This document shows positions 34,401 through 41,798 of a stretch of DNA of 64,000 nt, one piece after another. Within the stretch, counting starts at the first letter, position 1; each line of letters begins with the position of its first letter. Below the pieces are notes generated by a model. It was not told the origin of the DNA. It saw only the letters and a program-made list of their open reading frames with translations, and did not search any database. The DNA is from Epibacterium ulvae (lineage in GTDB: Bacteria; Pseudomonadota; Alphaproteobacteria; Rhodobacterales; Rhodobacteraceae), in NCBI RefSeq assembly GCF_900102795.1, contig NZ_FMWG01000012.1, positions 51,709 to 115,708 on the forward strand. Direction: 5' to 3'. The position numbers and the translations under genes were made by a program.

Positions 34401-35410
34401 TGCGTATTGATCCCGAAGTGTACCGCCCGGCCTTTGTGCCGGAAGATCTGCCCGGTGTGAATATCTTTGCCGCGCCGACGCAAGTGTTGCCCTTGTTTCT
34501 GGATCTGCCCCTGTTGCGCGGGGACGAGGTGGCCCATGCACCGCATCTGGCTGTGACGGCTGCGCCCTGGCCGGGGAGTGTTGCAGTTTATAACAGTGCG
34601 CAGGATTTTGATTATAGCCTGTCAGAGATTGTGGCCGCGCGCGCGACGGTTGGCGTTACGGAAACGCCGCTTGCGGCAGCGCAGCCCGGCGTTTGGGATC
34701 TGGGTGATCCGCTTCGGGTGCGTCTGATTTCGGGCATGTTGCAAAGCCGCGATCCACAGGCGGTTTTGAACGGCCGCAATGTGCTGGTGATTGGCGATGG
34801 CACGCCCGGCGGTTGGGAAGTGTTACAATTCCAAGAGGCAGAGCTGGTGGCACCTGATACCTATCTTTTGCGCCGCCGCTTGCGCGGTCAGGCGGGCAGC
34901 GATGCAGAGATGCCCGCGGTCTGGCCGGAAGGGTCTTTTGTGGTGGCGCTGGACGGTGTGCCCAATCAGTTGGATCTGGCCCTGAGCGCTGTGCAAAGTG
35001 AGCAGCATTACCGGATTGGCCCGGCGCGGCGGCCTTATGATGATCCAAGCTATCTGCATGAGATGCACCGTTTTGAAGGGCGGGGCCTGCGTCCCCTTGC
35101 GCCGGTGCATCTGCATCAAGAGGGACGGCTGGGCGGGGATGTGCAATTTAGCTGGATCCGGCGCACCCGTATCAACGGCGACAGCTGGGATATGCCCGAA
35201 GTTCCCCTGGCAGAGGAGCAGGAAGCCTACCAGATCACCGTAAGGCGCGGCGCTGAGGTGTTGAGAACGCAGAGGGTCACAGCGCCGCACTGGCGGTATT
35301 CCCAAGCGGCGCAAACTGCGGATGGGGTGCAACCGGGGGATCAGATTGACGTGGCGCAGATCTCTGCTCTTGTCGGGATGGGCGCGACCTTGCGGGCCGA
35401 GATCAGGTAG
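31496..35410 (+). CDS. GTA gene g15: megatron, TIM-barrel host-recognition/penetration protein
   Basis: This 1304-residue baseplate protein starts with a Gly/Ala-rich hydrophobic segment (about 8-45), then RFRLTEASEGAPVQQVYGRMRVGGQVIW. The GTA TIM-barrel domain follows in the middle (YAADWSEYWGY at about 503, then WFTEFGCAAIDKGTNQPN at about 645), then the phage tail 3-like domain (LTRSEARATVERWLAEARMA), and C-terminal beta-rich modules (PARRPYDDPSYL). It is thought to bind and pierce the recipient envelope. Length and domain order are those of a functional GTA g15; no frame break is present. An AGGAG lies just upstream. Confidence 0.93.
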   Translation: MATILLSAAGAAIGGAAGGTVLGLSSAVVGRAVGATLGRAIDQRILGSGAAAVETGKVDRFRLTEASEGAPVQQVYGRMRVGGQVIWASDFVERSTTSGGGGKGAPSQPKVTQYSYQVSLAIALCEGEILSVSRIWADGEEVAPKDLNLRLYTGTPDQQPDPVIEAIEGTGQVPTYRGTAYVVMEHLDLERFGNRVPQFSFEVLCAAQPSNDAFDMDLPQLIRGVALMPGTGEYSLAATPVTYDHGPGEKVPANSFSHSGETDLVTSLDTLGAELPRCDGVSLIVSWFGGDLRCGDCRLEPKVEAADTDGSMPWSVSGLERRDAIEIVREDDRPIYGGTPADAAVVEAIREMNARGQRVMFYPFILMDQTRDNLLPDPWSDRDSQAHLPWRGRITTSRAPGRPGTPDQTAQADTEVAAFVGTVKASDFTINAGSVTYEGPEEWSFSRFILHYAALCTAAGGVASFCIGSELRALTQIRGAAGFPMVEALRALTAEVRQLMGPDVKLGYAADWSEYWGYTSPEGNRYFHLDPLWADTNIDFIGIDNYMPLSDWRDGQDHVDRAAGVPSIYDLDYLRANVEGGEGFDWYYETQADADAQRRTPITDGAHDEPWIWRYKDIRNWWDKDHFERIDGVRQSQSTPWVARSKPIWFTEFGCAAIDKGTNQPNKFLDPKSSESKLPKFSNGERDDLIQLQYLRAMISHWSIAENNPISELYEGPMVDLANAYVWAWDARPFPVFPNALETWSDGENYPRGHWLNGRIGQRSLPEVVTEICHRSGLTDIDVSGLIGMVRGYGLREVVDARAALQPLMLRFGFDAIERDGTLFFKMRTGTETSLLDQDQLVDSSEMDGTVEELRAGEAELTGRVRLRFAEWGGDHALLSEEAVLPDEATQAVSQNDLPMALTRSEARATVERWLAEARMARDSLRFVLPPSQMHLGAGDVVDLGTGNGPALYRIDRVEQGEAQLIEAVRIDPEVYRPAFVPEDLPGVNIFAAPTQVLPLFLDLPLLRGDEVAHAPHLAVTAAPWPGSVAVYNSAQDFDYSLSEIVAARATVGVTETPLAAAQPGVWDLGDPLRVRLISGMLQSRDPQAVLNGRNVLVIGDGTPGGWEVLQFQEAELVAPDTYLLRRRLRGQAGSDAEMPAVWPEGSFVVALDGVPNQLDLALSAVQSEQHYRIGPARRPYDDPSYLHEMHRFEGRGLRPLAPVHLHQEGRLGGDVQFSWIRRTRINGDSWDMPEVPLAEEQEAYQITVRRGAEVLRTQRVTAPHWRYSQAAQTADGVQPGDQIDVAQISALVGMGATLRAEIR

Positions 35411-35417
35411 GCAGGTG

Positions 35418-35717
35418 ATGATGCGACGCCCTGTATTACCCGGAGATGTGGCTGCCGTTGCGCGCGCTTTGCTTGAGGTTGCGCCCAAGGCGCGCGCGCC
35501 TCTTTGTGATGAGATTTTTACAGGCGCGGCTATGGCCATGATCCATGTAAGCCAGACAGGTCAGCTGCACCCCAGATGGGGGGATGGCAGTTTAAACGCC
35601 GCAGCGCGCCGGTTTGTTCTGGCAGATGAGCCGGGATATGAAGATCTGAGCTACCTTGAGGCCACGCAAGTGGTGCTGGAAAGGCTGCGTATGAATTTGT
35701 GCCAGCATGACAGATGA
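35418..35717 (+). CDS. Small GTA-associated protein downstream of g15
   Basis: This 99-residue protein starts MMRRPVLPGDVAAVARALLEVAPKARAPLCDEIF and has HPRWGDGSLNAAARR and LSYLEATQVVLERL. It matches a small conserved protein commonly found just after the GTA megatron gene in this family (probably DUF7742; I am less sure of the number). It lies 8 bases after g15, preceded by GGCAGG, so it is in the same operon. No domain of known function is visible. It could be a maturation or release accessory. Confidence 0.7.
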   Translation: MMRRPVLPGDVAAVARALLEVAPKARAPLCDEIFTGAAMAMIHVSQTGQLHPRWGDGSLNAAARRFVLADEPGYEDLSYLEATQVVLERLRMNLCQHDR

Positions 35718-35793
35718 CACGGTGGGAGAGGCAAAGGGGGCGCTCCCGTCCCCCCTATGGCGACAGAAATCTGTCACCGGGGCGTTGGGCCGG

Positions 35794-35815
35794 GCGGGGC
35801 GCGGATGCGCCCCGC
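35794..35815 (+). terminator. Strong G-C hairpin after the GTA cluster
   Basis: A perfect 9-bp, all G-C stem (35794-35802 with 35807-35815) with a GGAT loop, 77 bases after the last GTA gene. There is no T run after it, so it may be a rho-assisted end or mRNA 3' stabiliser instead of a plain intrinsic terminator. Confidence 0.5.
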
Positions 35816-35939
35816 AGTTGCATTCCTGAGCGGCAGATATGCGCAGTCATAAATGTTGTAAATTCGAATGATCACGGGATTGCGTTTGTCGTTAGGCGGC
35901 TTACATGGCATAAAGAGCCTGTGTTCAGGAGGCAAAGCC

Positions 35940-36749
35940 ATGACCCAAACGCAAACCATTCTTGCATCTGTTGATCCAGCCTGGGATCAGATCACCACAG
36001 AGGCCCATGAGGCCGTAAAGCAGCAGCCTTTGATGGGCGGTTTGATCCACGCCTGTATTCTGCATCATACCTCGCTTGAAAAAGCGCTGTCTTATCGCAT
36101 TGCCGCGAAGCTGTGTTCCAATGAGATGTCGATGGTCATCCTGCGCGAGATCGTGGATCAGGCCTATGGGGATGATCCAAGTCTGGTTGAGGCGGCGCGC
36201 GCAGATCTTGTGGCAGTCTATGACCGGGATCCGGCCTGCCATCGCTTGCTGCAGCCGATCCTGTATTTCAAAGGCTATCAGGCCATTCAGGCCTATCGGG
36301 TGGGGCATTACCTGTGGAAAAAGGGCGATTATGACCTGTCTTATTTCTTTCAGATGCGTATCTCTGAGATTTTTGGCGTTGATATTCACCCAGCGGCCCA
36401 GATTGGTCGCGGCATTATGATTGATCACGCGCATTCGATTGTCATTGGGGAAACGGCTGTGGTGGGCGACAATGTTTCGATGTTGCATTCCGTCACGCTG
36501 GGCGGCACCGGCAAAGAGGAAGAGGACCGCCATCCCAAGATTGGCGATGGCGTCCTGATTGGTGCCGGGGCAAAAGTTCTGGGCAATATCACGATTGGTG
36601 AATGCAGCCGGATTGCCGCTGGTTCGGTGGTCTTGCAAGAGATCCCCCGCTGTAAAACAGTGGCTGGTGTTCCCGCCAAAATCGTTGGTGAAGCGGGCTG
36701 CAGCCAACCTGCGCTGAGTATGAACCAAGTGGTTTCAAAACAAAGCTGA
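35940..36749 (+). CDS. cysE: Serine O-acetyltransferase
   Basis: The 269-residue protein has the helical N-terminal domain of CysE (LIHACILHHTSLEKALSYRIAAKL, then AYRVGHYLWKKGDYDLSYFFQMR) and the left-handed beta-helix with DIHPAAQIGRGIMIDHAHSIVIGETAVVGDN, LHSVTLGGTGK and VAGVPAKIVG. It makes O-acetylserine, the precursor of cysteine. AGGAGGCAAAGCC precedes the ATG at 35940. It follows the GTA cluster after a 220-base gap and has its own terminator. Confidence 0.96.
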   Translation: MTQTQTILASVDPAWDQITTEAHEAVKQQPLMGGLIHACILHHTSLEKALSYRIAAKLCSNEMSMVILREIVDQAYGDDPSLVEAARADLVAVYDRDPACHRLLQPILYFKGYQAIQAYRVGHYLWKKGDYDLSYFFQMRISEIFGVDIHPAAQIGRGIMIDHAHSIVIGETAVVGDNVSMLHSVTLGGTGKEEEDRHPKIGDGVLIGAGAKVLGNITIGECSRIAAGSVVLQEIPRCKTVAGVPAKIVGEAGCSQPALSMNQVVSKQS

Positions 36750-36794
36750 ACCGAGCGCGGATTCTGTGCTTAGACGCTTCTGATATGATTTAAG

Positions 36795-36823
36795 AATGCC
36801 CCTTTGTCGGAGGGGCATTTTTT
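36795..36823 (+). terminator. Intrinsic terminator of cysE
   Basis: A 9-bp stem (36795-36803 with 36811-36819) followed by TTTT. It lies 45 bases after the cysE stop, in the gap before the convergent azlD. Confidence 0.85.
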
Positions 36824-36866
36824 GCAGGGGCTAACCTGCAGCATCTCATAGCGGCTTGGGGTTCAG

Positions 36867-37166
36867 TCAGGGTAGGGTTGCCCGCATAAAAGCTACCACT
36901 GCGACGCCAATCGCCATCGATAGGGGCAGATTGCGGGTTTTCGCCGCGATCAGCAAAACCACAGCGCCTGCGATCCATTCCTGTTGGCCACTGTTTAAGA
37001 TCATCAAAGCCACGAGAGCCACGATGAGACAGCCGGGCAGGGCCTCCATGCCACGGGCCCATGCACCGGTTTGCGGCAAGCGCTGGGCCAGCAGAAAGCC
37101 AAACAGGCGAATGGCGAGGCTGGCAAAGCCCAGTACCCAGACGGTGATCCAGATGTCATGCGTCAT
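36867..37166 (-). CDS. azlD: AzlD-type branched-chain amino acid exporter subunit
   Basis: This 99-residue protein begins MTHDIWITVWVLGFASLAIRLFGFLL and has three to four hydrophobic helices including LPGCLIVALVALMIL and WIAGAVVLLIAAKTRNLPLSMAIGVAVVAFM. It is the small partner of AzlC. Its start lies inside the end of azlC (11-base overlap), so they are coupled. Together they should export branched-chain amino acids or related compounds across the inner membrane. Confidence 0.88.
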   Translation of the reverse strand: MTHDIWITVWVLGFASLAIRLFGFLLAQRLPQTGAWARGMEALPGCLIVALVALMILNSGQQEWIAGAVVLLIAAKTRNLPLSMAIGVAVVAFMRATLP

Positions 37167-37848
37167 GGCGGAGCCCCGCAACAACTGCGCCACAGACTGC
37201 GCCACAAACCAGGGCCCAGGCTGCGTGATCTGGAAAAAGAGCTGTCCCGGCGGCAACTGTGGCTGCGGCGATGCCCCAAGGGGCAAGATCCTGCCGTCCG
37301 CGCCACAGACCGGGCAAGAGGGCGACAAAAACGGCAACAATTGCAAAATCCAGCCCATAGGTTTTGGGATTAGGAATGCCCTGCGACAGCAATGCGCCCA
37401 GCGTGGTGGCTGCGATCCAGACCAAAAGGAGCAGCAGCCCGCCGCCAAAAAGATAATGATAGCTGGCCAATGTGCCGCGTTGTTTGGCAGTCTGCATCAA
37501 GGCAACCGAGGCGTCGGTTGCCACATAGACGCCTGCCATCACCTGCCACCATGGGCGATGGGTGAGCGCGGCGCGCATGCTGGCGGTGATCAGAAGGATA
37601 CGGATGTTCAACGCAGCGCCCGCCAGAACCGCAGCGGCCACCCCGGCCCCCGCCACCAGTTGATCGAGCGCCACCAGCTGGGCAGAGCCGCCAAAGACCA
37701 GCGCGCTCATACTGATGGTCTGGGCAAGTGAAAACTCAGATTGGATCGCCAGCAAGCCAAAGGCGGTGCCATAGGTGGCAGCTGCCAGCGCCATGGGCAT
37801 CATATCGCGGGCCCCCAGAACAATATCTGACCACGGATCACGAGACAT
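37156..37848 (-). CDS. azlC: AzlC-type branched-chain amino acid exporter subunit
   Basis: The 230-residue protein has the AzlC family opening (DIVLGARDMMPMALAAATYGTAFGLLA), then MSALVFGGSAQLVALDQL and LLITASMRAALTHRPWWQVMAGVYVATDASVAL, with about five to six membrane helices. It forms the large subunit of the AzlCD exporter. It is divergent from an XRE-cupin regulator across a 107-base region with a strong palindrome, which suggests direct control by that regulator. Confidence 0.92.
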   Translation of the reverse strand: MSRDPWSDIVLGARDMMPMALAAATYGTAFGLLAIQSEFSLAQTISMSALVFGGSAQLVALDQLVAGAGVAAAVLAGAALNIRILLITASMRAALTHRPWWQVMAGVYVATDASVALMQTAKQRGTLASYHYLFGGGLLLLLVWIAATTLGALLSQGIPNPKTYGLDFAIVAVFVALLPGLWRGRQDLAPWGIAAATVAAGTALFPDHAAWALVCGAVCGAVVAGLRHDA

Positions 37849-37897
37849 ACTTTACCTTTCTCATCGAACGCTGTTCACTGGCAGCGAACGTAAGATT

Positions 37898-37933
37898 GTT
37901 CATTATAAAATACAACACATCATTATAATGAAC
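37898..37933. promoter_or_regulatory. Palindromic operator between azlCD and its probable regulator
   Basis: Perfect 11-bp inverted arms GTTCATTATAA (37898-37908) and TTATAATGAAC (37923-37933) with a 14-base centre. Each arm contains a TATAAT-like -10 on one strand, so binding would affect both divergent promoters. The ATG of the XRE gene is 22 bases beyond. Confidence 0.7.
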
Positions 37934-37955
37934 GCGTGAAATAAGTGAGACACCC

Positions 37956-38504
37956 ATGTCGCCAAACGATCTGATTGCACGGGCGATCAAACGGGAACGC
38001 AACCGCAAGGGCATGAGCCTGTCTGCGCTTGCAGAGGCTGCGGATTTGGCCAAATCGACGCTGTCAAACCTTGAGGCAGGCAAAGGCAATCCAAGTATTG
38101 AAACGCTTTGGGCGATTGCTGAGGCGCTTGGGGTGACGTTCTCCACCTTGTTTGAGGTCAGCGCGCCAGAGCTGCGCCTGATCCGCGCCCATGAAGGGGC
38201 CACCGTGGATTCAGATCATGCGCCCTATCAGACCACATTGTTGGACAATTGCCCGGTGGGCGTGCGCCGCGATCTGTATCGGGTGGATTTGGAACCGGGC
38301 GCGCCGCGCCGATCCTCGCCACACCCTGCGGGCACGGTGGAGCATGTGGTGATTTGCCGGGGCCAAGCGCGGGTTGGGCCAAGGGGCGAAGAGGAGGTTC
38401 TGAACAGCGGCGATTATTTTCGCTATCCAGCAGATGGGACCCATATCTATGAAGCGCTGGAGGGGCAGACCCAGATGATCGTGGTGATCGAAACGCGGGA
38501 TTGA
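37956..38504 (+). CDS. XRE-family regulator with C-terminal cupin domain
   Basis: The 182-residue protein has an HTH of the XRE type (about 5-60: LIARAIKRERNRKGMSLSALAEAADLAKSTLSNLEAGKGNPSIETLWAIAEALG is the helix-turn-helix region, described here by residues 5-58) and a cupin sensor (about 105-180, with SSPHPAGTVEHVVI and FRYPADGTHIYEAL). This build is common among regulators of amino-acid export that sense a small molecule in the cupin. It is divergent from azlCD and likely autoregulates through the palindrome at 37898-37933. Confidence 0.9.
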   Translation: MSPNDLIARAIKRERNRKGMSLSALAEAADLAKSTLSNLEAGKGNPSIETLWAIAEALGVTFSTLFEVSAPELRLIRAHEGATVDSDHAPYQTTLLDNCPVGVRRDLYRVDLEPGAPRRSSPHPAGTVEHVVICRGQARVGPRGEEEVLNSGDYFRYPADGTHIYEALEGQTQMIVVIETRD

Positions 38505-38621
38505 GCGTGACGCGAAAAATGTGTGATTTTCGTAAAAAAGCCTCTGGACCCTGACATTAGTGTCAATGCGATAGGGCTTCTGTGTCGACAACAAGAACGT
38601 CGAAAACAGGAGACTATTCGT

Positions 38622-39020
38622 ATGACAGAAATGACAACCGATGCGCTACGGGCCAAACTTCAGGACCTGATGGTTTATGGTACCAGTGCAAACCTCACAG
38701 AGCTGGATAAGATCTATCACAAAGATATCGTTGTCATGGATTTGAACATCGATGGACGCCTTGTCACCCTGCATAAGCAGGAGTTTATGGCAATGCTCAA
38801 AGAAGTGTTCAAAGACAAGATCCCCGAAGAGCACATGTGGTCAAAGATTCATAGCCTAACGGTGGATGGCAACCGCGGTCATGTTTTAATTTCGCGAAAG
38901 ATCCCGGTTGGTGGGCCAAAGATGCATATCGAGCTGAGCATCGATTTTGTCTTTGAAGACGGGCGCTGGCAAGTGACTCGTGAGGTGAACTTTAGCCGTC
39001 CAGATACTGAAGCCGCCTGA
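38622..39020 (+). CDS. NTF2/SnoaL-like protein
   Basis: The 132-residue product has a cone-shaped NTF2-like pattern: LRAKLQDLMVYGTSANLTELDKIYHKDIVVMDLNIDG, KQEFMAMLKEVF, then beta strands GHVLISRKIPVGGPKMHIELSIDFVFEDGRWQVTREVNF. Such proteins bind or isomerise small hydrophobic molecules or act as scaffolds; no catalytic residue can be assigned. The start at 38622 has ACAGGAGACT upstream. It lies between the azl regulator and an SDR gene; an inverted repeat at 39049-39080 separates it from the SDR. Confidence 0.7.
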   Translation: MTEMTTDALRAKLQDLMVYGTSANLTELDKIYHKDIVVMDLNIDGRLVTLHKQEFMAMLKEVFKDKIPEEHMWSKIHSLTVDGNRGHVLISRKIPVGGPKMHIELSIDFVFEDGRWQVTREVNFSRPDTEAA

Positions 39021-39048
39021 TTTAACCTATTGGTAGATCAAAGAATAG

Positions 39049-39080
39049 GACTGCCGACATCTTTTGTGTTGTCGGCAGTC
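39049..39080 (+). repeat. Inverted repeat between the NTF2-like and SDR genes
   Basis: GACTGCCGAC (39049-39058) and GTCGGCAGTC (39071-39080), perfect 10-bp arms plus one A-T pair, 12-base centre. No T run follows, so it is either an incomplete terminator or an operator for the downstream SDR; the SDR ATG is 35 bases beyond. Confidence 0.6.
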
Positions 39081-39115
39081 ATCACGGATTTCTATGTGAT
39101 TGAAGGCAATGCAAA

Positions 39116-39880
39116 ATGAACACAAATGAACTGTGGAAAGACAAGGTCGCAATTGTCACAGGCGGCAGCTCTGGGATTGGGGAAGCCACGGCACGCAAGC
39201 TGTTAGAGCAAGGTGCAAAGGTTCTGATCACCGGGCGCACTGCGGAGAGGCTGGCTGTAGTTGCAGAGGTGAGCGAGAACATTGAAGCCCTGCAAGTGGA
39301 TAGCTCGGATGTTACGAGCGGGCAGCAGATTGTTGATGCTGCCTTGTCTCGTTGGGGGCGCATTGATCTGATTGTGAACAATTCAGGCGCTGGGCAGATG
39401 TTGCCGGTAGAGGCTTATGACCCTGAGATTATTGCGAATATGTGTGCGGTAAATATTATGGCCCCGTCACAGTTGGTCAAGGCCGCTGCAGAGGCCCTGG
39501 GCGCGAGTAAGGGTGCAATTGTGAATATTGGGACAGCCGTGTCACGCGGGGCTGCGCCTATGATTGCGCATTACGGGGCGACAAAAGCGGCGCTAGAGCA
39601 TCTGACACAGTCGTGGGCAATCGAGCTGGCTGGCATGGGGATCCGTGTCAATGCGATTGCACCAGGCCCCGTGAAAAGCGGAGCATTGACGGGATTTATG
39701 GGGATCCCGGCGGAGATGGCGCAACAGATCGAAGCGCAGGAAGCTAAACAGGTGCCACTTGGGCGGCGCGGGGTCACTGATGACATCGTGCCTTGGATTT
39801 TGCACTTGGGAAGCCCTGAAAACGAATGGCTCACCGGGCAAGTGTTGACCATTGATGGCGGATGGTCGTTGCGCAGTTGA
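39116..39880 (+). CDS. Short-chain dehydrogenase/reductase
   Basis: This 254-residue classical SDR has TGGSSGIGE at 15-23, NNSGAG at 88-93, and YxxxK as Y153-K157. At the catalytic Ser position (13 residues before Tyr) it has Thr140 in NIGTAVS, a substitution that can still work but is uncommon. The NADP preference is suggested by Arg41 after TG at the end of strand 2. The substrate is unknown. It is followed, 89 bases on, by a MerR regulator and preceded by an NTF2-like gene, an arrangement seen with xenobiotic- or aldehyde-responsive clusters. Confidence 0.88.
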   Translation: MNTNELWKDKVAIVTGGSSGIGEATARKLLEQGAKVLITGRTAERLAVVAEVSENIEALQVDSSDVTSGQQIVDAALSRWGRIDLIVNNSGAGQMLPVEAYDPEIIANMCAVNIMAPSQLVKAAAEALGASKGAIVNIGTAVSRGAAPMIAHYGATKAALEHLTQSWAIELAGMGIRVNAIAPGPVKSGALTGFMGIPAEMAQQIEAQEAKQVPLGRRGVTDDIVPWILHLGSPENEWLTGQVLTIDGGWSLRS

Positions 39881-39969
39881 TTGAGTTGAACCAGGTGAGT
39901 CTTGTTGCGCATCCGGTTCAGCTACGCTGTGAGCACATGTATTGATCCAACAGAAGGAGTGCGACGAAT

Positions 39970-40332
39970 ATGCGTGCAAAGGAAGCAGCACAAGCGTTGG
40001 GCATCACACAGCGCATGTTACGCCATTATGAAAAGGAAGGCCTGTTGGAGGTTGCACGCAGTGCAAATGGGTATCGGACCTATCGCGCTGCTGATTTGCG
40101 CCGGGCGGAACGCATTCGCGATTTTATCGCAACGGGGTTTTCGACCCGTGAAATTCGCGGAATGAGTGCATGCCTGTCAGATGAGGGCGCAGGGCCCTGC
40201 GCTGGTGGTATCGATAAGCTCACTGAAAAATTGGAGCATATTGAACGCCTGAAAGTGGAATTGGATGACAAGCATCGTGCGATTTTAGAGCGTTTGGTGT
40301 TTCTGAAATCAGGGCTAGAGGCGGCCGAATAA
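39970..40332 (+). CDS. MerR-family transcriptional regulator
   Basis: The 120-residue protein has the MerR winged HTH (MRAKEAAQALGITQRMLRHYEKEGLL, then NGYRTYRAADLRRAERIRDFIATGFSTREIRG) and a dimerisation coiled coil (about 80-115). Two Cys (68 and 77: SACLSDEGAGPC) lie before the coiled coil, where metal- or redox-sensing MerR proteins often have ligands, though the spacing is not one I can assign. AGAAGGAGTGCGACGAAT precedes the start. It probably controls the SDR/NTF2-like genes upstream or itself. Confidence 0.85.
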   Translation: MRAKEAAQALGITQRMLRHYEKEGLLEVARSANGYRTYRAADLRRAERIRDFIATGFSTREIRGMSACLSDEGAGPCAGGIDKLTEKLEHIERLKVELDDKHRAILERLVFLKSGLEAAE

Positions 40333-40396
40333 TACGGCATTCGATTGCCAGGCTCCTAATATCTGACACCTGATATTTGCCTTCTGACACGGTAAG

Positions 40397-40430
40397 ACGC
40401 AAACGCCCCCGCAGATTAGTGCAGGGGCGT
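40397..40430 (-). terminator. Terminator of pdhABC
   Basis: An 11-bp stem with one mismatch (40403-40413 with 40420-40430), followed on the minus strand by TTTGCGTCTTAC. It lies 28 bases after the pdhC stop. Confidence 0.65.
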
Positions 40431-40457
40431 CAAAGATGCTGATAATGAAACCGGCCT

Positions 40458-41786
40458 TTAGGCGAGCATCACCATTGGGTTTTCCAGATTGTCGACAATG
40501 GCGTTCAACAGCTCGGCCCCCAGTGCGCCGTCGATGACGCGATGGTCCACCGACATGGTGACGGACATGACTGTGGCTACGCTCAGCTCTCCGTCGTCGC
40601 CCACCACGGGTTTCTTGACGCCGGTGCCTACGGCCAGAATGCCCGCATGGGGTGGGTTCACGATGGCGTCAAAATTGTCGATGCCAAACATGCCAAGGTT
40701 GGAGATCGCAAAAGAGCCGCCCTGATATTCGTGGGGGGCAAGTTTGCGGTCACGCGCGCGGGTGGCAAGGTCTTTCATTTCCGTAGACAGGGCAGACATG
40801 GATTTCATGTCGGCGTCCTGCAACACAGGTGTGAACAATCCGCCCTCAATCGCGACGGCAACCGCCACATCAGAGGCTTTCATTTTGAGCACGCGATCGC
40901 CAGCCCAGACCGCGTTGGCCTCTGGTACCTGCTGCAGCGCATTGGCAACAGCTTTGATGACAAAGTCATTGACCGAAAGCTTGGCACCACGGGATTCCAG
41001 CTGTTTGTTCAGCTGGCTGCGGAATTTCAGCAAAGCGTCCAGTTTGATATCACGGCGCAGGTAGAAATGCGGGATGGTCTGTTTTGCTTCAGACAGGCGG
41101 GCAGCAATGGTTTTGCGCATGCCGTCCAGTTTGACCTCTTCAAAGGTGCGACCTTCGTACATTCTGGCAACGGCATCAGCGGAAGGACCCGCAGCAGGTG
41201 CTGCGGCTGTTGCTGGCGCTGGCGCAGGTGCTGCGGCAGTGGTTTGTACCGCTTTGGGCGCGGCCGTTGCGTTTTCAACGTCAGTCTTGATGATGCGGCC
41301 TTTGGGTCCAGAGCCTTTGATTGCCGCCAGGTCCAGACCTTTTTGTGCTGCAATGCGACGGGCCAAGGGTGAGGCAAAGATGCGCGACCCATCCGCCGCG
41401 GCAGGCGCTGCGGGGGCAGGGCTTGCGACGGCAGGGGGGGAAGCGGCTGCTTCAACGGCCACAGGGGCCGCCTCAGCTGCCGCTGCGGCAGGCGCCGCGG
41501 ATGCGCCTGTTGAGCCACCTGCGGAGATGTCATCGGCGCTTTCGCCATCTTCAAGCAACACGGCGATCAAGCTGTTCACTTTTACACCTTCGCTGCCTTC
41601 AGCGATTACGATTTTAGCAACAACGCCTTCGTCGACGGCTTCAAACTCCATGGTGGCTTTATCGGTTTCAATCTCAGCGATCAGATCACCGGAAGAGACA
41701 GTATCGCCTTCTTTGACCAGCCATTTGGCCAGCGTGCCTTCTTCCATCGTGGGAGACAGGGCGGGCATGAGAATTTCAATGGGCAT
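40458..41786 (-). CDS. pdhC: Pyruvate dehydrogenase E2, dihydrolipoamide acetyltransferase
   Basis: The 442-residue protein has one N-terminal lipoyl domain (Lys43 in [12 protein letters not shown]), an Ala/Pro-rich linker, the E1/E3-binding domain (about 135-172, [18 protein letters not shown]), a second Ala/Pro linker, and the catalytic domain ending [15 protein letters not shown] with His415. It passes acetyl from lipoate to CoA and forms the core of the complex. It is third in pdhA-pdhB-pdhC, 12 bases after pdhB. E3 (lpdA) is encoded separately at 60230. Confidence 0.97.
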   Translation of the reverse strand: MPIEILMPALSPTMEEGTLAKWLVKEGDTVSSGDLIAEIETDKATMEFEAVDEGVVAKIVIAEGSEGVKVNSLIAVLLEDGESADDISAGGSTGASAAPAAAAAEAAPVAVEAAASPPAVASPAPAAPAAADGSRIFASPLARRIAAQKGLDLAAIKGSGPKGRIIKTDVENATAAPKAVQTTAAAPAPAPATAAAPAAGPSADAVARMYEGRTFEEVKLDGMRKTIAARLSEAKQTIPHFYLRRDIKLDALLKFRSQLNKQLESRGAKLSVNDFVIKAVANALQQVPEANAVWAGDRVLKMKASDVAVAVAIEGGLFTPVLQDADMKSMSALSTEMKDLATRARDRKLAPHEYQGGSFAISNLGMFGIDNFDAIVNPPHAGILAVGTGVKKPVVGDDGELSVATVMSVTMSVDHRVIDGALGAELLNAIVDNLENPMVMLA

Positions 41787-41798
41787 GATCGTGCTCCC

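Noticed and set aside
21319..35717. Active prophage
   Set aside because: No integrase, repressor, replication or lysis genes, and the gene order is that of a GTA; the cluster is flanked by housekeeping genes without attachment sites.
37896..37929. Simple -35/-10 pair (TTGTTC and TATAAT) for the XRE gene
   Set aside because: Spacing is 22 bases, too long; the elements are better read as parts of the palindrome.
40542..41372. 276-codon plus-strand frame inside pdhC
   Set aside because: Antisense to a clear E2 gene; low-complexity Cys/Trp/Arg runs come from the reverse of Ala/Pro linkers.
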